Shown here: one piece after another, positions 36,733 to 46,061 of the stretch
Layout of the letters: the number at the start of each line of letters is the position of its first letter
Position numbering within the stretch: position 1 is the stretch's first letter
Origin: Legionella sp. 515359
Lineage (GTDB): Bacteria > Pseudomonadota > Gammaproteobacteria > Legionellales > Legionellaceae
Assembly (NCBI GenBank): GCA_025941565.1
Contig: JAPCYN010000007.1
Coordinates: 1-64,000, forward strand
Direction of reading: 5' to 3'
Length of the DNA: 64,000 bases
Position numbers and translations under genes: made by a program
The notes under the pieces: generated by a model
What the model saw: the letters and a program-made list of their open reading frames with translations, nothing else
What the model was told of the DNA's origin: nothing
The model's database searches: none

Positions 36733-38603
36733 GCCTCAATTCGCTGTTTTTTCAAATGCACTAAAAGGAGAGACAAGGCCGCAGGAGTGACACCTGAAAT
36801 ACGACCTGCTTGAGCCAAAGTCGCGGGTCGTATTTTTGTCAGTTTCTGGATGACTTCATTAGATAATCCAGTAACTTCACTATAATCCAGCGATTCAGGT
36901 AATAAAGTGTTTTCCTGCTTACGCATTTTTTCTATATCCTGGTGTTGTCTGTCGATATAACCTGCGTATTTATTTTGAATTTCTATTTGTTCGCTGACCT
37001 CTGATGCCAACTCAGGCAAGTTCAAATCATCAAGCATTAATAAATGCTGATAATTAATTTCAGGACGTTTTAGAAACTCTGAGGCTCTATTATCATGCTG
37101 CATGGGATTAAGTAGAACATCTTTAAACATTTCATTATGCCCTACACGTACCCAAGTGTTATGCAATAGTGTCTGTGTGGATTCAATTGCTTCGCGTTTT
37201 GCAGCGAAGTGTTGCCAGCGTGCCTCACCTACCAAGCCTAATTCTCTACCTTTAGCGGTTAGCCGTAAATCCGCATTATCCTCTCGTAAAAGGAGGCGAT
37301 ATTCGGCACGAGAAGTAAACATCCGATAAGGCTCTTGAGTACCGCACGTGATCAGATCATCAATCAATACCCCAATATAAGCTTCATCACGTCGTGGACA
37401 CCAAAGTTCTTTTTCCTGTACCTGCAGGGCTGCATTCATGCCCGCGATGATTCCTTGAGCAGCAGCCTCTTCATAACCTGTTGTTCCATTGATTTGACCT
37501 GCAAAAAACAAATTAGGGAGGGGTTTGGTCTGCAAGAATGAAGTTAATCCACGCGGATCAAAATAATCATATTCTATGGCGTAGCCTGGTCGGGTGATGT
37601 GGGCATGCTCAAAACCTTTAATCGTACGTACAAATTGTACCTGCACGTCAAAGGGAAGGCTTGTCGAAATGCCGTTAGGGTAGATTTCTTCGGTAGTTAA
37701 TCCCTCAGGTTCGACAAAGATTTGATGAGATAATTTATCAGCAAAACGAACAATTTTATCTTCTATAGAGGGACAATAACGTGGTCCTACCCCTTCAATA
37801 ACGCCTGCATACATCGGTGATTGATGCAGGTTATTACGAATAATGTCATGCGTTGCTTCAGTTGTATGAGTAATATGACAAGGTACTTGTTGTGGATGAT
37901 CACTGGCCTGTCCCAAATAAGAAAAAACAGGTATGGGTGTATCGCCTGGTTGTACGGTCATTTGGCTGTAATCTAAAGAGCGGCGATCGATTCGTGGCGG
38001 TGTTCCAGTCTTTAAACGGCCAACGGGTAAATCAAGATCACGTAAGCTTTTGGCTAGGGCAACCGCAGGCGGATCTCCTGCACGACCTCCTGCATATTGG
38101 TTCATGCCTACGTGAATTTTCCCTCCCAAAAAGGTACCTACAGTCAGTACGACCGCGCGTGCTCGCAAGACAAGGCCCATTTGAGTAACCACAGCGGTTA
38201 CTCGTTCTCCTTCGATCAATAAATCATCAACAGCTTGTTGAAACAGAGTCAAGTTTTCTTGAGTTTGTAGTTGTTCTCTAATGGCTTGTCGATAGAGGAC
38301 GCGATCAGCTTGCGCACGCGTAGCACGAACTGCAGGCCCTTTGGAGGCGTTGAGGGTGCGAAATTGAATTCCAGCCTTATCTGCGGCTTTTGCCATCGCT
38401 CCATCAAGCGCATCAATTTCTTTTACCAAATGGCCTTTTCCTATCCCGCCGATAGCAGGATTACAAGACATTTGACCGAGTAAATCCATGTTATGAGTCA
38501 GTAATAAAGTCTGCGCGCCCATTCGTGCTGCTGCTAGAGCGGCTTCTGTGCCCGCGTGTCCTCCACCGACTACAATAACATCATATATTTTTTCAAGATT
38601 CAT
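36729..38603 (-). CDS. mnmG: tRNA uridine 5-carboxymethylaminomethyl modification enzyme MnmG (GidA)
   Basis: A 624-residue FAD enzyme. FAD binding is seen in [20 protein letters not shown], with [36 protein letters not shown] and a C-terminal MnmE-binding part. With MnmE it installs the cmnm5 group at wobble uridine. It starts the mnmG-rsmG-parA-parB run. A 284-base AT-rich gap with no DnaA boxes that I can see separates it from the divergent orphan. Confidence 0.96.
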   Translation of the reverse strand: MNLEKIYDVIVVGGGHAGTEAALAAARMGAQTLLLTHNMDLLGQMSCNPAIGGIGKGHLVKEIDALDGAMAKAADKAGIQFRTLNASKGPAVRATRAQADRVLYRQAIREQLQTQENLTLFQQAVDDLLIEGERVTAVVTQMGLVLRARAVVLTVGTFLGGKIHVGMNQYAGGRAGDPPAVALAKSLRDLDLPVGRLKTGTPPRIDRRSLDYSQMTVQPGDTPIPVFSYLGQASDHPQQVPCHITHTTEATHDIIRNNLHQSPMYAGVIEGVGPRYCPSIEDKIVRFADKLSHQIFVEPEGLTTEEIYPNGISTSLPFDVQVQFVRTIKGFEHAHITRPGYAIEYDYFDPRGLTSFLQTKPLPNLFFAGQINGTTGYEEAAAQGIIAGMNAALQVQEKELWCPRRDEAYIGVLIDDLITCGTQEPYRMFTSRAEYRLLLREDNADLRLTAKGRELGLVGEARWQHFAAKREAIESTQTLLHNTWVRVGHNEMFKDVLLNPMQHDNRASEFLKRPEINYQHLLMLDDLNLPELASEVSEQIEIQNKYAGYIDRQHQDIEKMRKQENTLLPESLDYSEVTGLSNEVIQKLTKIRPATLAQAGRISGVTPAALSLLLVHLKKQRIEA

Positions 38604-38887
38604 GACTGATCAATATTTGCATAACAAAAAGAGGAATTATACACTTTTTTGTCCATTCTCCCAATATTAAAGAGATAGACCTGCTAACTTTTGCTTAAAA
38701 AAGCAGCAAAAGAGCCTGAAACATTTAAAATCTGAAGCCTGGATTGCTTTTAAGAGGACTTAAGGAGCAGCTTATCATAAAGCATTAGTTCTTGTTTGAT
38801 GTCAAAAGCATTTTTGTTCATCTTCATATCATAATAAATTGTTATACTATTAACTAAGGACAGACAAATTTTTATTGAGATAAAATT

Positions 38888-40135
38888 ATGTTTTTTAATA
38901 AAACCGAATTTGAAATAGAAGAATCATCCGAGGGATATTCGGCAAAGGAGTTAAGAATAAAATTAAATTCAATGAGGGGCACTAAAGCTTCTAAAAAATC
39001 TATCGCTTTATCTATATTACGAATGCTCCCCTTTTTTAACAAGTTTGTAGATTCTTTAAGCGGGGCCGGTGGTGCTATCACGCACATGGTCCAAGTAGAA
39101 GGGCTTGTAAATCATGCTACAGAAGCAGCAGGTACAGGGTTTCATATTATCAAACTAGTGACTAGTGCGCTTGATTTTATTCGCATTCCAGGCATTTATC
39201 TTGGTGCCTATATAACCAATCAAGAAGTGCCGTTCTCTTTGTCACGTAATGCTCGATTTTTGTATGCCGCGGTGCTTTTAGGGCTTACTATAACCGCGTT
39301 TGCATTTCCGCCTGCAGCTCCGGTCATCGCCTTGGTTACCTCAATAGCGGCATTAGGTCTAAGTGTAATCACTTTAGCGAAGCTCTATTACAAACGTTAT
39401 GAACTAAAAGATCGGTTAACACAAATAGATAAAAATATTGATACCAAAAAAAATCTGATTCGGCATTTAATTGATGATTTGGAGAAGTTAGAAGCAGATG
39501 CCAAAAAGGCGAAAAATGAAGGGAAAATAGAGGAGTATAAGTCCCTGGAAGAAAAAATTAAAAGCGAACGAGATGAAATTAAAGATGAATTAAAGATATT
39601 ACAAAAATTATGTGATAAACAGGAACATTGTAAACAAAAATTAGAAAAGTTGGGTATGACCGCTGTTATGGATAGAACGGCAGGTATCGCCTTTGCTTCT
39701 CTTGCATTAATTGGTGCTGTAGTCAGCTTGCTATTTCCTCCAGCAGGAATTGGAATACTTGCCGCAGTAGCCTCTTTAGCGGCAGTCTATGTTATTGGAC
39801 GTGTTACCTATCCTTTGTTTAAGTTACTTGTAAACAAAATAGTTCATGCGGACACAAAAAAAACGGAGTCTGATCAAGAACATCCGGATGAGCAGAAAAA
39901 AGACGAACTGGCCGAAGATGAATTTGAGGACTCTGGCATGAGGGTCAAACATGATATGGATAAAATAATAAAAGATGCAAAACGACTCGAACAAATCGTC
40001 GCAGATTATCCGATTATTCGTTCAGGCACACCCTCTGAAATCACTACCCCAACCCTTATTCCCAAAAAATCAGAACTTAAAGAGAGGAGCGTAGAGGAGG
40101 ACGTGTCAGAAGAAGATGAACATCCATCAATATAA
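38888..40135 (+). CDS. Membrane/coiled-coil protein with E-rich tail, candidate Dot/Icm effector
   Basis: 415 residues without a catalytic domain that I know. Two hydrophobic hairpin regions (about residues 117-165, with FPPAAPVIALVTSIAALGL; and 262-305, with FPPAGIGILAAVASLAAV) flank a long charged coiled coil (about 168-255). The tail is SELKERSVEEDVSEEDE, close to the Legionella E-block EExxE that favours Dot/Icm export. TATACT near 38843 looks like a -10 box. The pairing of FPPA hairpins with a coiled coil is like host-membrane effectors. Whether it is secreted is inference. Confidence 0.75.
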   Translation: MFFNKTEFEIEESSEGYSAKELRIKLNSMRGTKASKKSIALSILRMLPFFNKFVDSLSGAGGAITHMVQVEGLVNHATEAAGTGFHIIKLVTSALDFIRIPGIYLGAYITNQEVPFSLSRNARFLYAAVLLGLTITAFAFPPAAPVIALVTSIAALGLSVITLAKLYYKRYELKDRLTQIDKNIDTKKNLIRHLIDDLEKLEADAKKAKNEGKIEEYKSLEEKIKSERDEIKDELKILQKLCDKQEHCKQKLEKLGMTAVMDRTAGIAFASLALIGAVVSLLFPPAGIGILAAVASLAAVYVIGRVTYPLFKLLVNKIVHADTKKTESDQEHPDEQKKDELAEDEFEDSGMRVKHDMDKIIKDAKRLEQIVADYPIIRSGTPSEITTPTLIPKKSELKERSVEEDVSEEDEHPSI

Positions 40136-40159
40136 TGACGTTCATTTTAGCAATAAAGT

Positions 40160-40184
40160 GAAGGGTTGAAACCCCTTCTTTTAT
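40160..40184. terminator. Bidirectional terminator
   Basis: GAAGGGTT-GA-AACCCCTTC with one bulged base, then TTTTAT, lies between the effector-like gene and the convergent batD. It can end the plus-strand transcript and, with A-rich sequence before it, the batD operon. Confidence 0.6.
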
Positions 40185-40227
40185 ATTGAGAATGATTAAA
40201 AAAATAACTCAAGCAAAAATGGGCCTG

Positions 40228-41877
40228 TCAAGAAGGATTAATAGGCGGCAGCGCATTTTCATTTTCTTTTTTAGGCGCATTATTTTTTTTCATTTGCTGA
40301 ACGCTGCGCCATAAATCATCACCACGCCACAAGATTTTTTCTTTATGTTTGTATAAAACTTGCGAAAGAATTTGCACTTGCTTTTTGAACGGTACATCCG
40401 ACGTAAGACGCGTTAAGTCAGCTAAATTTAATATGGGGGCATCTGGCCAGTGCAGGCTTGCCCACTTTAATAATGCATCGCGTGCACGTTGAGGATTTGC
40501 CTCTATGCACGCTTTGTGAAGGTTATTTAATGCCGTTTTGTATTGACCTTTTCCAGTATTTTTATTGCGTTTTTGCCATTTCCATAAGACTAAAGTAGTC
40601 AACCAGGCAAAGGCAAAAAGTGCAGCAACTACCCAAGCCCAATTGAATTTTATTGGTGACGTGGCCTCACTTATTTCTTGTGTGGACTGGGGTACACTCT
40701 TGCTTTTAGTGACGGCAGGTTGATTTGCTGCGGGTGCGGTATTCGAAGGGGTTACGTCAAATGTTTTTGCAGGTAAGCTGGCAGTTTCTTCCTTTCCTGT
40801 TTCTGTATTGAACCAAGGGAGTTTTAGTTCAGGAATCGTTATCTTTCCTGCTTTATTAAATAAATAGGTCACCTTGATCTCCGCGCGGCCAATCAGCTCT
40901 CCATAGGTGACTCGGTTTTTATCTTTCCCTTTTTCCGGATAAACATTAACGCCTTTAGCTTCGGCAAAATTAAGTGTGGGTAACAGTTGCGCCGGAACGC
41001 CCACACCTTCAAGAATTACGGTGCGAATTAATGTGTTGCCTTGAGCAATAGTTGCGTTGGAATTTTCATATTGCTCCATTAATTTGACTTGTTTTGCGGG
41101 CAGCCATATTTTACCTGAATATTCTTTAGGTATGGGTTGGACATCGATACTAATCGTTTTATCCTGGGCTTTAACTCGCTCCGGATTAAAATCATAAATC
41201 AATGCGGTAAATACCGGTGATTTTATTTTTAAGGTACCGCTCTTTTGGGGAAAAATAGCGTAATTTTGTTCTTCAACAAGGTAAGTCACGCCATTTTTTT
41301 GTGTCTGATAGCGCTTGTCGTCACCTAAAGGGACGAGTAGCGCATTTTCTACTTGTGGCCCTTTATAATCTGCATCTAAAAGGTGTTTTGAGTAATATAG
41401 GGTTACTTTATAAATAATTTGTTGATTCAAATAAGGATTTTTTTTATCAATCGCTGTAACTATATAAAGGTCCTGCTTGTTTTGGCTGGCAGTATTGCTG
41501 TTGGGTGTTTTTTGTGACGTTGCACCAGTGGTGACATCAATTATTACTGGTTTTGTATATTCTTTGCCAATTTTAATTGCTGGAATCGTTAATTTACCTT
41601 CTTTTTGTGGCTTTAACATTATAATCCATTCACTGGATGATTGTGTTTGTCCATTAATGATTGAATAATTCATGTGGCGTTCGGTACCGAGAATCATAAA
41701 ATCTTTTTGTAATGGAGTCAGATCGGGAATGCCTCCATTTTGTAAATTATTTTGAGTTAAAATTAATCTGAATGAATCATCCATGCTTACTTGCGACGAA
41801 TCAACTTGCATGCGTACTTCGGCATGAGCCAGTGCACTGAATAAACAAAAGAAAGCAACAATTATTATTTTTTTCAT
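40228..41877 (-). CDS. batD: BatD oxygen-tolerance protein
   Basis: About 549 residues: signal peptide (KKIIIVAFFCLFSALAHA), repeated beta-sandwich parts through residue 390, one helix near residue 415 (FNWAWVVAALFAFAWLTTLVLW) and a cytosolic tail. This is the BatD layout. It is the last gene of the MoxR/Bat cluster, and its start overlaps batC by 4 bases. The family helps withstand oxidative and envelope stress, but the molecular role is unsettled. Confidence 0.9.
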   Translation of the reverse strand: MKKIIIVAFFCLFSALAHAEVRMQVDSSQVSMDDSFRLILTQNNLQNGGIPDLTPLQKDFMILGTERHMNYSIINGQTQSSSEWIIMLKPQKEGKLTIPAIKIGKEYTKPVIIDVTTGATSQKTPNSNTASQNKQDLYIVTAIDKKNPYLNQQIIYKVTLYYSKHLLDADYKGPQVENALLVPLGDDKRYQTQKNGVTYLVEEQNYAIFPQKSGTLKIKSPVFTALIYDFNPERVKAQDKTISIDVQPIPKEYSGKIWLPAKQVKLMEQYENSNATIAQGNTLIRTVILEGVGVPAQLLPTLNFAEAKGVNVYPEKGKDKNRVTYGELIGRAEIKVTYLFNKAGKITIPELKLPWFNTETGKEETASLPAKTFDVTPSNTAPAANQPAVTKSKSVPQSTQEISEATSPIKFNWAWVVAALFAFAWLTTLVLWKWQKRNKNTGKGQYKTALNNLHKACIEANPQRARDALLKWASLHWPDAPILNLADLTRLTSDVPFKKQVQILSQVLYKHKEKILWRGDDLWRSVQQMKKNNAPKKENENALPPINPS

Positions 41878-42638
41878 TGGTACCACCCGCGCGCCCTTCG
41901 TAAATGATCACGTAAGAATTTTTCTCGCATTAGCCCACCTGGATCATCGGGAATCAAACGCAACCATTGTTCTTTAGCCTGTTGTTTTTCTCGCTCTGCT
42001 TCAGACGGAGCTTCGTTATTTTTCTGGTTATTATTTTTTTTGTCTTGCTGATCTTTGTCTTGCTGATCTTTGCTTTGCTGATCTTTGTTTTGCTGATCCT
42101 TGTTTTGCTGATCTTTGTTTTGCTGATCTTTGTTTTGCTGATCTTTGTCTTGCTGATCTTTGTTTTGCTGATCTTTGTCTTGTTGATCTTTATTTTGCTG
42201 ATCTTTGTCTTGTTGATCTTTATTTTGCTGATCTTTGCTTTGATTTTTTTCTTTATCTTTCTTCAAAAGATCTTCAACTAACTTGCGATTATAAACGGCG
42301 TCCTGATTTGCTGAATTGAGTGTTAATGCTTTATCGTACGCTTTAATTGCTTCTTCATATTTTCCCAGATGGGCTAGAGCGTTGCCTTGGTTATAATAGC
42401 CCTGTTCATTTTTTAAGTCCTCGTACAACGCCGCAGCTTTTTGGTAATCGCCTGCTCGGTATGCTGCGGTAGCAGCCCAATCACTTCGTGTAAAGGTTTC
42501 CTTGGCTTGTTTAAATTGATTTTTTTCCATCAAACTCTGACCTTGTTGATTTGGTGTGGACCATAAGTCTTGCCAACTAAAGGCATGAGTCGCTAAAGAA
42601 AAAAATAAGATGAATAAAAGAATAAAATAACGCATCAT
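41874..42638 (-). CDS. batC: BatC-like TPR protein with a 13-copy KDQQx linker
   Basis: About 254 residues. After a signal/anchor (YFILLFILFFSLATHAFS) come TPR repeats (AYRAGDYQKAAALYEDL; GYYNQGNALAHLGKYEEAI). Then 13 tandem pentapeptides of KDQQN/KDQQD/KDQQS type form a hydrophilic linker, followed by EREKQQAKEQWLRLIPDDPGGLM. The last segment is the conserved C-terminus of Bat TPR proteins. ATG at 42638 overlaps the batB stop. The linker is unusually regular. Confidence 0.88.
   Translation of the reverse strand: MMRYFILLFILFFSLATHAFSWQDLWSTPNQQGQSLMEKNQFKQAKETFTRSDWAATAAYRAGDYQKAAALYEDLKNEQGYYNQGNALAHLGKYEEAIKAYDKALTLNSANQDAVYNRKLVEDLLKKDKEKNQSKDQQNKDQQDKDQQNKDQQDKDQQNKDQQDKDQQNKDQQNKDQQNKDQQNKDQQSKDQQDKDQQDKKNNNQKNNEAPSEAEREKQQAKEQWLRLIPDDPGGLMREKFLRDHLRRARGWYQ
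42042..42236. repeat. 15-bp tandem repeat (13 copies) inside batC
   Basis: Thirteen in-frame 15-base units encode KDQQx on the minus strand. In plus-strand view each reads like TGCTGATCTTTGTTT with small changes. The array is likely to vary in copy number between strains by slippage, always in steps that keep the frame. Confidence 0.9.
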
Positions 42639-43564
42639 ACAATTACCCTCTGTATCCAACCCCGTCGAAATACAGGCAAAAGTAACAGCAATGCAGGGAT
42701 TAAAAACCAACGCCCTTCATCGCGCCAAAGTGGGATGTCCTCATCTTTACTGAGAGCAAACTCATTGTTATTACTGGAGTTGAGCCATTGCTCCAAATCA
42801 CTTGCGTCGGGGGTGTATTTGACTAATTGCCCTTTACCTGCATCGGCAAAACGATTAAATAGTGGGTTCAGATTCTTATCTGCTTTAACTGGCATAATCG
42901 ACGAGTAAATGCCTGATTCAGCCAATTTTTTCGCTAGGGCAATTGAGGCATTGGAAGGGGCATCTGCGGTTAATACCAAAATTTGTCCCTGGTTATAATC
43001 TGCTTGTGTGATTAAGTTACTGGCCTCATTCAAAGCACTATCCAGCTCCTGTCCAGTAACTGGCATGATATCCGGGGTTAGCGAAGAAAGCAGGGATGAA
43101 ATAGTATGTCCATCGTCGGTAAGTGGCGAGACAACAAAAGGCTCACTGGTAAAGACTACAAGGCCAAATTGACCTGCATCTTTACGCGCGAATAAATCAT
43201 GCAACTTAAATTTAGCGCGGCTTAGGCGATTGGGGGTCAAATCATTAGCCATCATATTGTCCGACATATCCAAAACTAAAACCCTGGGTTGTATCGGTTT
43301 ATAGGTTGCTACAGGCAGTTTATACCAGGCAGGGCCGGCAGCGCTCAAAATCATAAACAGAATACTTAAAAACAGAAAAAGCATGGAGCCCATACGCTGC
43401 CCTTGTCCTTTCTTTTGCAGTAGGTGACTCAGTAAATGCGGATCGCAAACCTCCGACCAGGCATGTAACTTAGGTTTTTGTCGCCATAAAATTAAAATTA
43501 ATCCTAACAAAGGCAAAATCATTAACAACCACCAAGGCCTTAAAAAATGAAAATCCGCAATCAT
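42635..43564 (-). CDS. batB: BatB-like VWA protein
   Basis: A 309-residue protein with two N-terminal helices, a von Willebrand A domain and a C-terminal helix. The MIDAS motif is not standard: LDMSDNM stands where Asp-x-Ser-x-Ser is usual, and LTADAPSN replaces Leu-Thr-Asp-Gly. The middle Thr (PVTGQELDSAL) is kept. Metal binding may therefore be weakened or lost. The start overlaps batA by 4 bases. Confidence 0.9.
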   Translation of the reverse strand: MIADFHFLRPWWLLMILPLLGLILILWRQKPKLHAWSEVCDPHLLSHLLQKKGQGQRMGSMLFLFLSILFMILSAAGPAWYKLPVATYKPIQPRVLVLDMSDNMMANDLTPNRLSRAKFKLHDLFARKDAGQFGLVVFTSEPFVVSPLTDDGHTISSLLSSLTPDIMPVTGQELDSALNEASNLITQADYNQGQILVLTADAPSNASIALAKKLAESGIYSSIMPVKADKNLNPLFNRFADAGKGQLVKYTPDASDLEQWLNSSNNNEFALSKDEDIPLWRDEGRWFLIPALLLLLPVFRRGWIQRVIV

Positions 43565-44589
43565 GGCTTTAATGCCTCCCGATTTGGCATTGCAGAGTTA
43601 ATTCCTGGATTCAAATCTGCTTTCCTCAGCAGCCAAGAGAAGCAAAGCAATAATGCAAAACCAACAAACCAGGGATAATATTCCTTTTGTGGACGGACGG
43701 TAGCTTGCTCCTGATTTACCGTTTCCAACTCGTTAATTGTTTTATAAATTGAATGTAATGTTTCAGTATCTGTAGCACGGAAATAGCGGCCTCCTGTCAT
43801 CTCAGACATTTTTTTTAAGGTTTTTTCATCCAAATCTGCGGATGCATTTTGCATCATAAAATTACCGACTAACGCCCTGGAGTCTGCTTCAGATCCTAAA
43901 CCTATAGTGTAGATTTTAATTTCCTCGTCTTTAGCCAATTCAGCTGCTTTTAGCGGAGCAAGTACGCCAGAATTATTTGCTCCATCAGTTAATAAAATAA
44001 GAATTCGTCCCTGTTTGGGCACATCATTTAATCGTTTTACAGCAAGACCCACGGCATCGCCAATGGATGTGGTTTTACCTGCAAGTCCTGCAGTGGCATC
44101 TTCAAGACGTAAAAGAATGGTGTGGCGATCATAGGTAAGCGGTGTTTGTAAATAAGCACGAGTACCAAAGAGGATTAAGCCTACTTTATCACCAGAACGA
44201 TCGCGTACAAATTGCTCGGCAGCACTTTTTACGACACTTAAACGGTTTACCGGTCGCCCATGCAGGAGCATATCAGGAATTTCCATACTGGCAGATAAAT
44301 CTAAAGCCATCATGATGTTAAAACCCTCACGTTCTATTGGTTTGGGAGCACCAATCCAGCGAGGACCTGCTAAAGCAACTACTAATAATAACCATATTAT
44401 GGCGGGGACAAGTAGTGAATATTGCGCCGAAACAGAACGCTTTTCCTGATCCGCGATGTCAATCATGGCAGCAAAGAACGGTACTTTCAGTGCAGCAGGC
44501 AATTGTACTTTAGCTCTGGGCATCAAAAACCAGAAGATCAAGGGTAACGGAAAGAGTATTAAAACCCAAGGATTAGCTAGTTCGAACAT
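43561..44589 (-). CDS. batA: BatA-like VWA protein
   Basis: A 342-residue VWA protein with an N-terminal helix and an intact MIDAS: ALDLSASMEIPD, then GKTTSIGDAVGLAV and LLTDGANNSG. A C-terminal helix anchors it, so the VWA domain faces the periplasm or cytosol as in its partner. It overlaps the DUF4381 gene by 13 bases. Confidence 0.92.
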   Translation of the reverse strand: MFELANPWVLILFPLPLIFWFLMPRAKVQLPAALKVPFFAAMIDIADQEKRSVSAQYSLLVPAIIWLLLVVALAGPRWIGAPKPIEREGFNIMMALDLSASMEIPDMLLHGRPVNRLSVVKSAAEQFVRDRSGDKVGLILFGTRAYLQTPLTYDRHTILLRLEDATAGLAGKTTSIGDAVGLAVKRLNDVPKQGRILILLTDGANNSGVLAPLKAAELAKDEEIKIYTIGLGSEADSRALVGNFMMQNASADLDEKTLKKMSEMTGGRYFRATDTETLHSIYKTINELETVNQEQATVRPQKEYYPWFVGFALLLCFSWLLRKADLNPGINSAMPNREALKP

Positions 44590-45062
44590 GGCACCCTCCT
44601 TTGTTTAATCCAAAGTTGTGCTGTGCTGAATAATGGTTTGAGATCCATGGTTTTCCCTGTTTGAAAGGGCGCATCTAACAGCAAGTCTTTTACCAGGTTA
44701 AAATCAATTCCTTTGCCTGTTTTGTTTAAAAATTTAAGCCACTCTTCTCCATGCAAACTCGCAACGTGTTCGCGTGGATAATAGACAAGGGCGACTCGAC
44801 GTAACAATTCTGAAATATACGCGCTGGTTTGCGTTCCATTCTGTTCTTGCTCATATTGTTTTTGATAGTTATTTAACAAAAGCAGCGCCTGTTTTTTTGG
44901 CAGAGCATGACGATGTCTTTTGTACACAGCATAAGCAAGTATGATTGTTAAAAATAGAACAAGTGCAAGCAGAAGATACCATCCAGGAGCCAATGGCCAC
45001 CAGCCTATTGGTGTCGGGAGATGAATGTCTTTTAACTGGGCCAAGGGATCACTGTCAACCAC
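44577..45062 (-). CDS. DUF4381 family membrane protein
   Basis: A 161-residue protein with one helix (WYLLLALVLFLTIILAYAVY near residue 35) preceded by LKDIHLPTPIGWWPLAPGW, the family hallmark. The C-terminal part is helical and soluble (LLRRVALVYYPREHVASLHGEEWL). It lies between the DUF58 and batA genes, where such proteins are usual in Bat clusters. Function unknown. Confidence 0.9.
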   Translation of the reverse strand: MVDSDPLAQLKDIHLPTPIGWWPLAPGWYLLLALVLFLTIILAYAVYKRHRHALPKKQALLLLNNYQKQYEQEQNGTQTSAYISELLRRVALVYYPREHVASLHGEEWLKFLNKTGKGIDFNLVKDLLLDAPFQTGKTMDLKPLFSTAQLWIKQRRVPCSN

Positions 45063-45966
45063 GGTTCCTCCTTGGAAAAGTTTGACGTACTAATGGGGCT
45101 AGATCAACGTCTGCTGTAACTTGTACATACTGAATATGCAAGCGTCGCAATTGATCTTGCAAGTACGCTATACGTTGTTGGCAATAGTGCTCATACGCTG
45201 TGTTCACTGAGTGCAAGCGGGTATCAAGCATTATTTCTTGTTGTCCATTGGTTATGGCATATTGCTGCGGTTTTGGGGGAGAAAGTTCTACTCGATCGCA
45301 AATATGATAAGCCAGAATGTCATTATGATAACGTAATCGGTTGAGATGCTTTTCGCACTCACTGTCCATAGAGTAAAAATCACTGATCACAACCAGGATA
45401 CTTCCTGGTCTTATGACACGACGTAAGCGTACCAATGCATCACTAAGCAGTCTTGGTTTGGCTTCGCGTTGTTCTTCCGTCTGATCGGTATATCGACTTA
45501 AGGAGGCCAGCAAGGGCAATACGCCCATATCACGACTGCGTGGGGTAAATTCACTGTGATCCGTTGCAGAGAAGAATACTCCTCCTACCCTATCGCCTTC
45601 CTTGATCACTGTCCATGCGAGAAGAGCTGCTAATCGTGCCGCAACGACTGATTTAAACGCGATGCGTGTACCGAAAATCATTGAGGGATTAAAGTCAGTG
45701 AGAATCACTACGGCCCTCTCTCGCTCTTCCTGATAAATTTTGACATGAGGTCTGCCAGTGCGTGCAGTGACGCGCCACTCCATATGGCGTATTTCATCGC
45801 CTGCCTGATAATTTCTTACTTCGGCAAAATCCATACCACGACCACGTAATTTGGATAAATGATTACCTGATCGTATTGCTTTACCTTCGGGTCGATAATG
45901 AATGGATTGTACATAACGCCTCAGGTCAATCAATTCATTTAATTCTGCAACAACGCCATTAACCAT
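45055..45966 (-). CDS. DUF58 domain protein of the MoxR/Bat cluster
   Basis: A 303-residue cytosolic protein. The DUF58 hallmark is RGRGMDFAEVRNYQAGDEIRHMEWRVTARTGRPHVK near residue 40, then a VWA-like fold (VILTDFNPSMIFG and LVVISDFYSMD). It generally works with a MoxR ATPase. Its stop overlaps the DUF4381 start by 8 bases. No membrane helix is present. Confidence 0.93.
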   Translation of the reverse strand: MVNGVVAELNELIDLRRYVQSIHYRPEGKAIRSGNHLSKLRGRGMDFAEVRNYQAGDEIRHMEWRVTARTGRPHVKIYQEERERAVVILTDFNPSMIFGTRIAFKSVVAARLAALLAWTVIKEGDRVGGVFFSATDHSEFTPRSRDMGVLPLLASLSRYTDQTEEQREAKPRLLSDALVRLRRVIRPGSILVVISDFYSMDSECEKHLNRLRYHNDILAYHICDRVELSPPKPQQYAITNGQQEIMLDTRLHSVNTAYEHYCQQRIAYLQDQLRRLHIQYVQVTADVDLAPLVRQTFPRRNRG

Positions 45967-46061
45967 AAAAACCTCGTGTACCTCATATGTCTGTGTAGAT
46001 TGGGACTAACTCATCATATTCAAGGCGATTATTTGTTGGGTCAAAGGACCCAACATGTTTT

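Noticed and set aside
38604-38887. Possible replication origin next to mnmG
   Set aside because: No DnaA boxes (TTATCCACA type), no dnaA, and no AT-rich 13-mer cluster seen in the gap.
41967-42281. Plus-strand hydrophobic ORF (Leu/Ile/Phe repeats)
   Set aside because: It is the antisense image of the KDQQx repeat in batC; the TPR frame on the minus strand is the real one.
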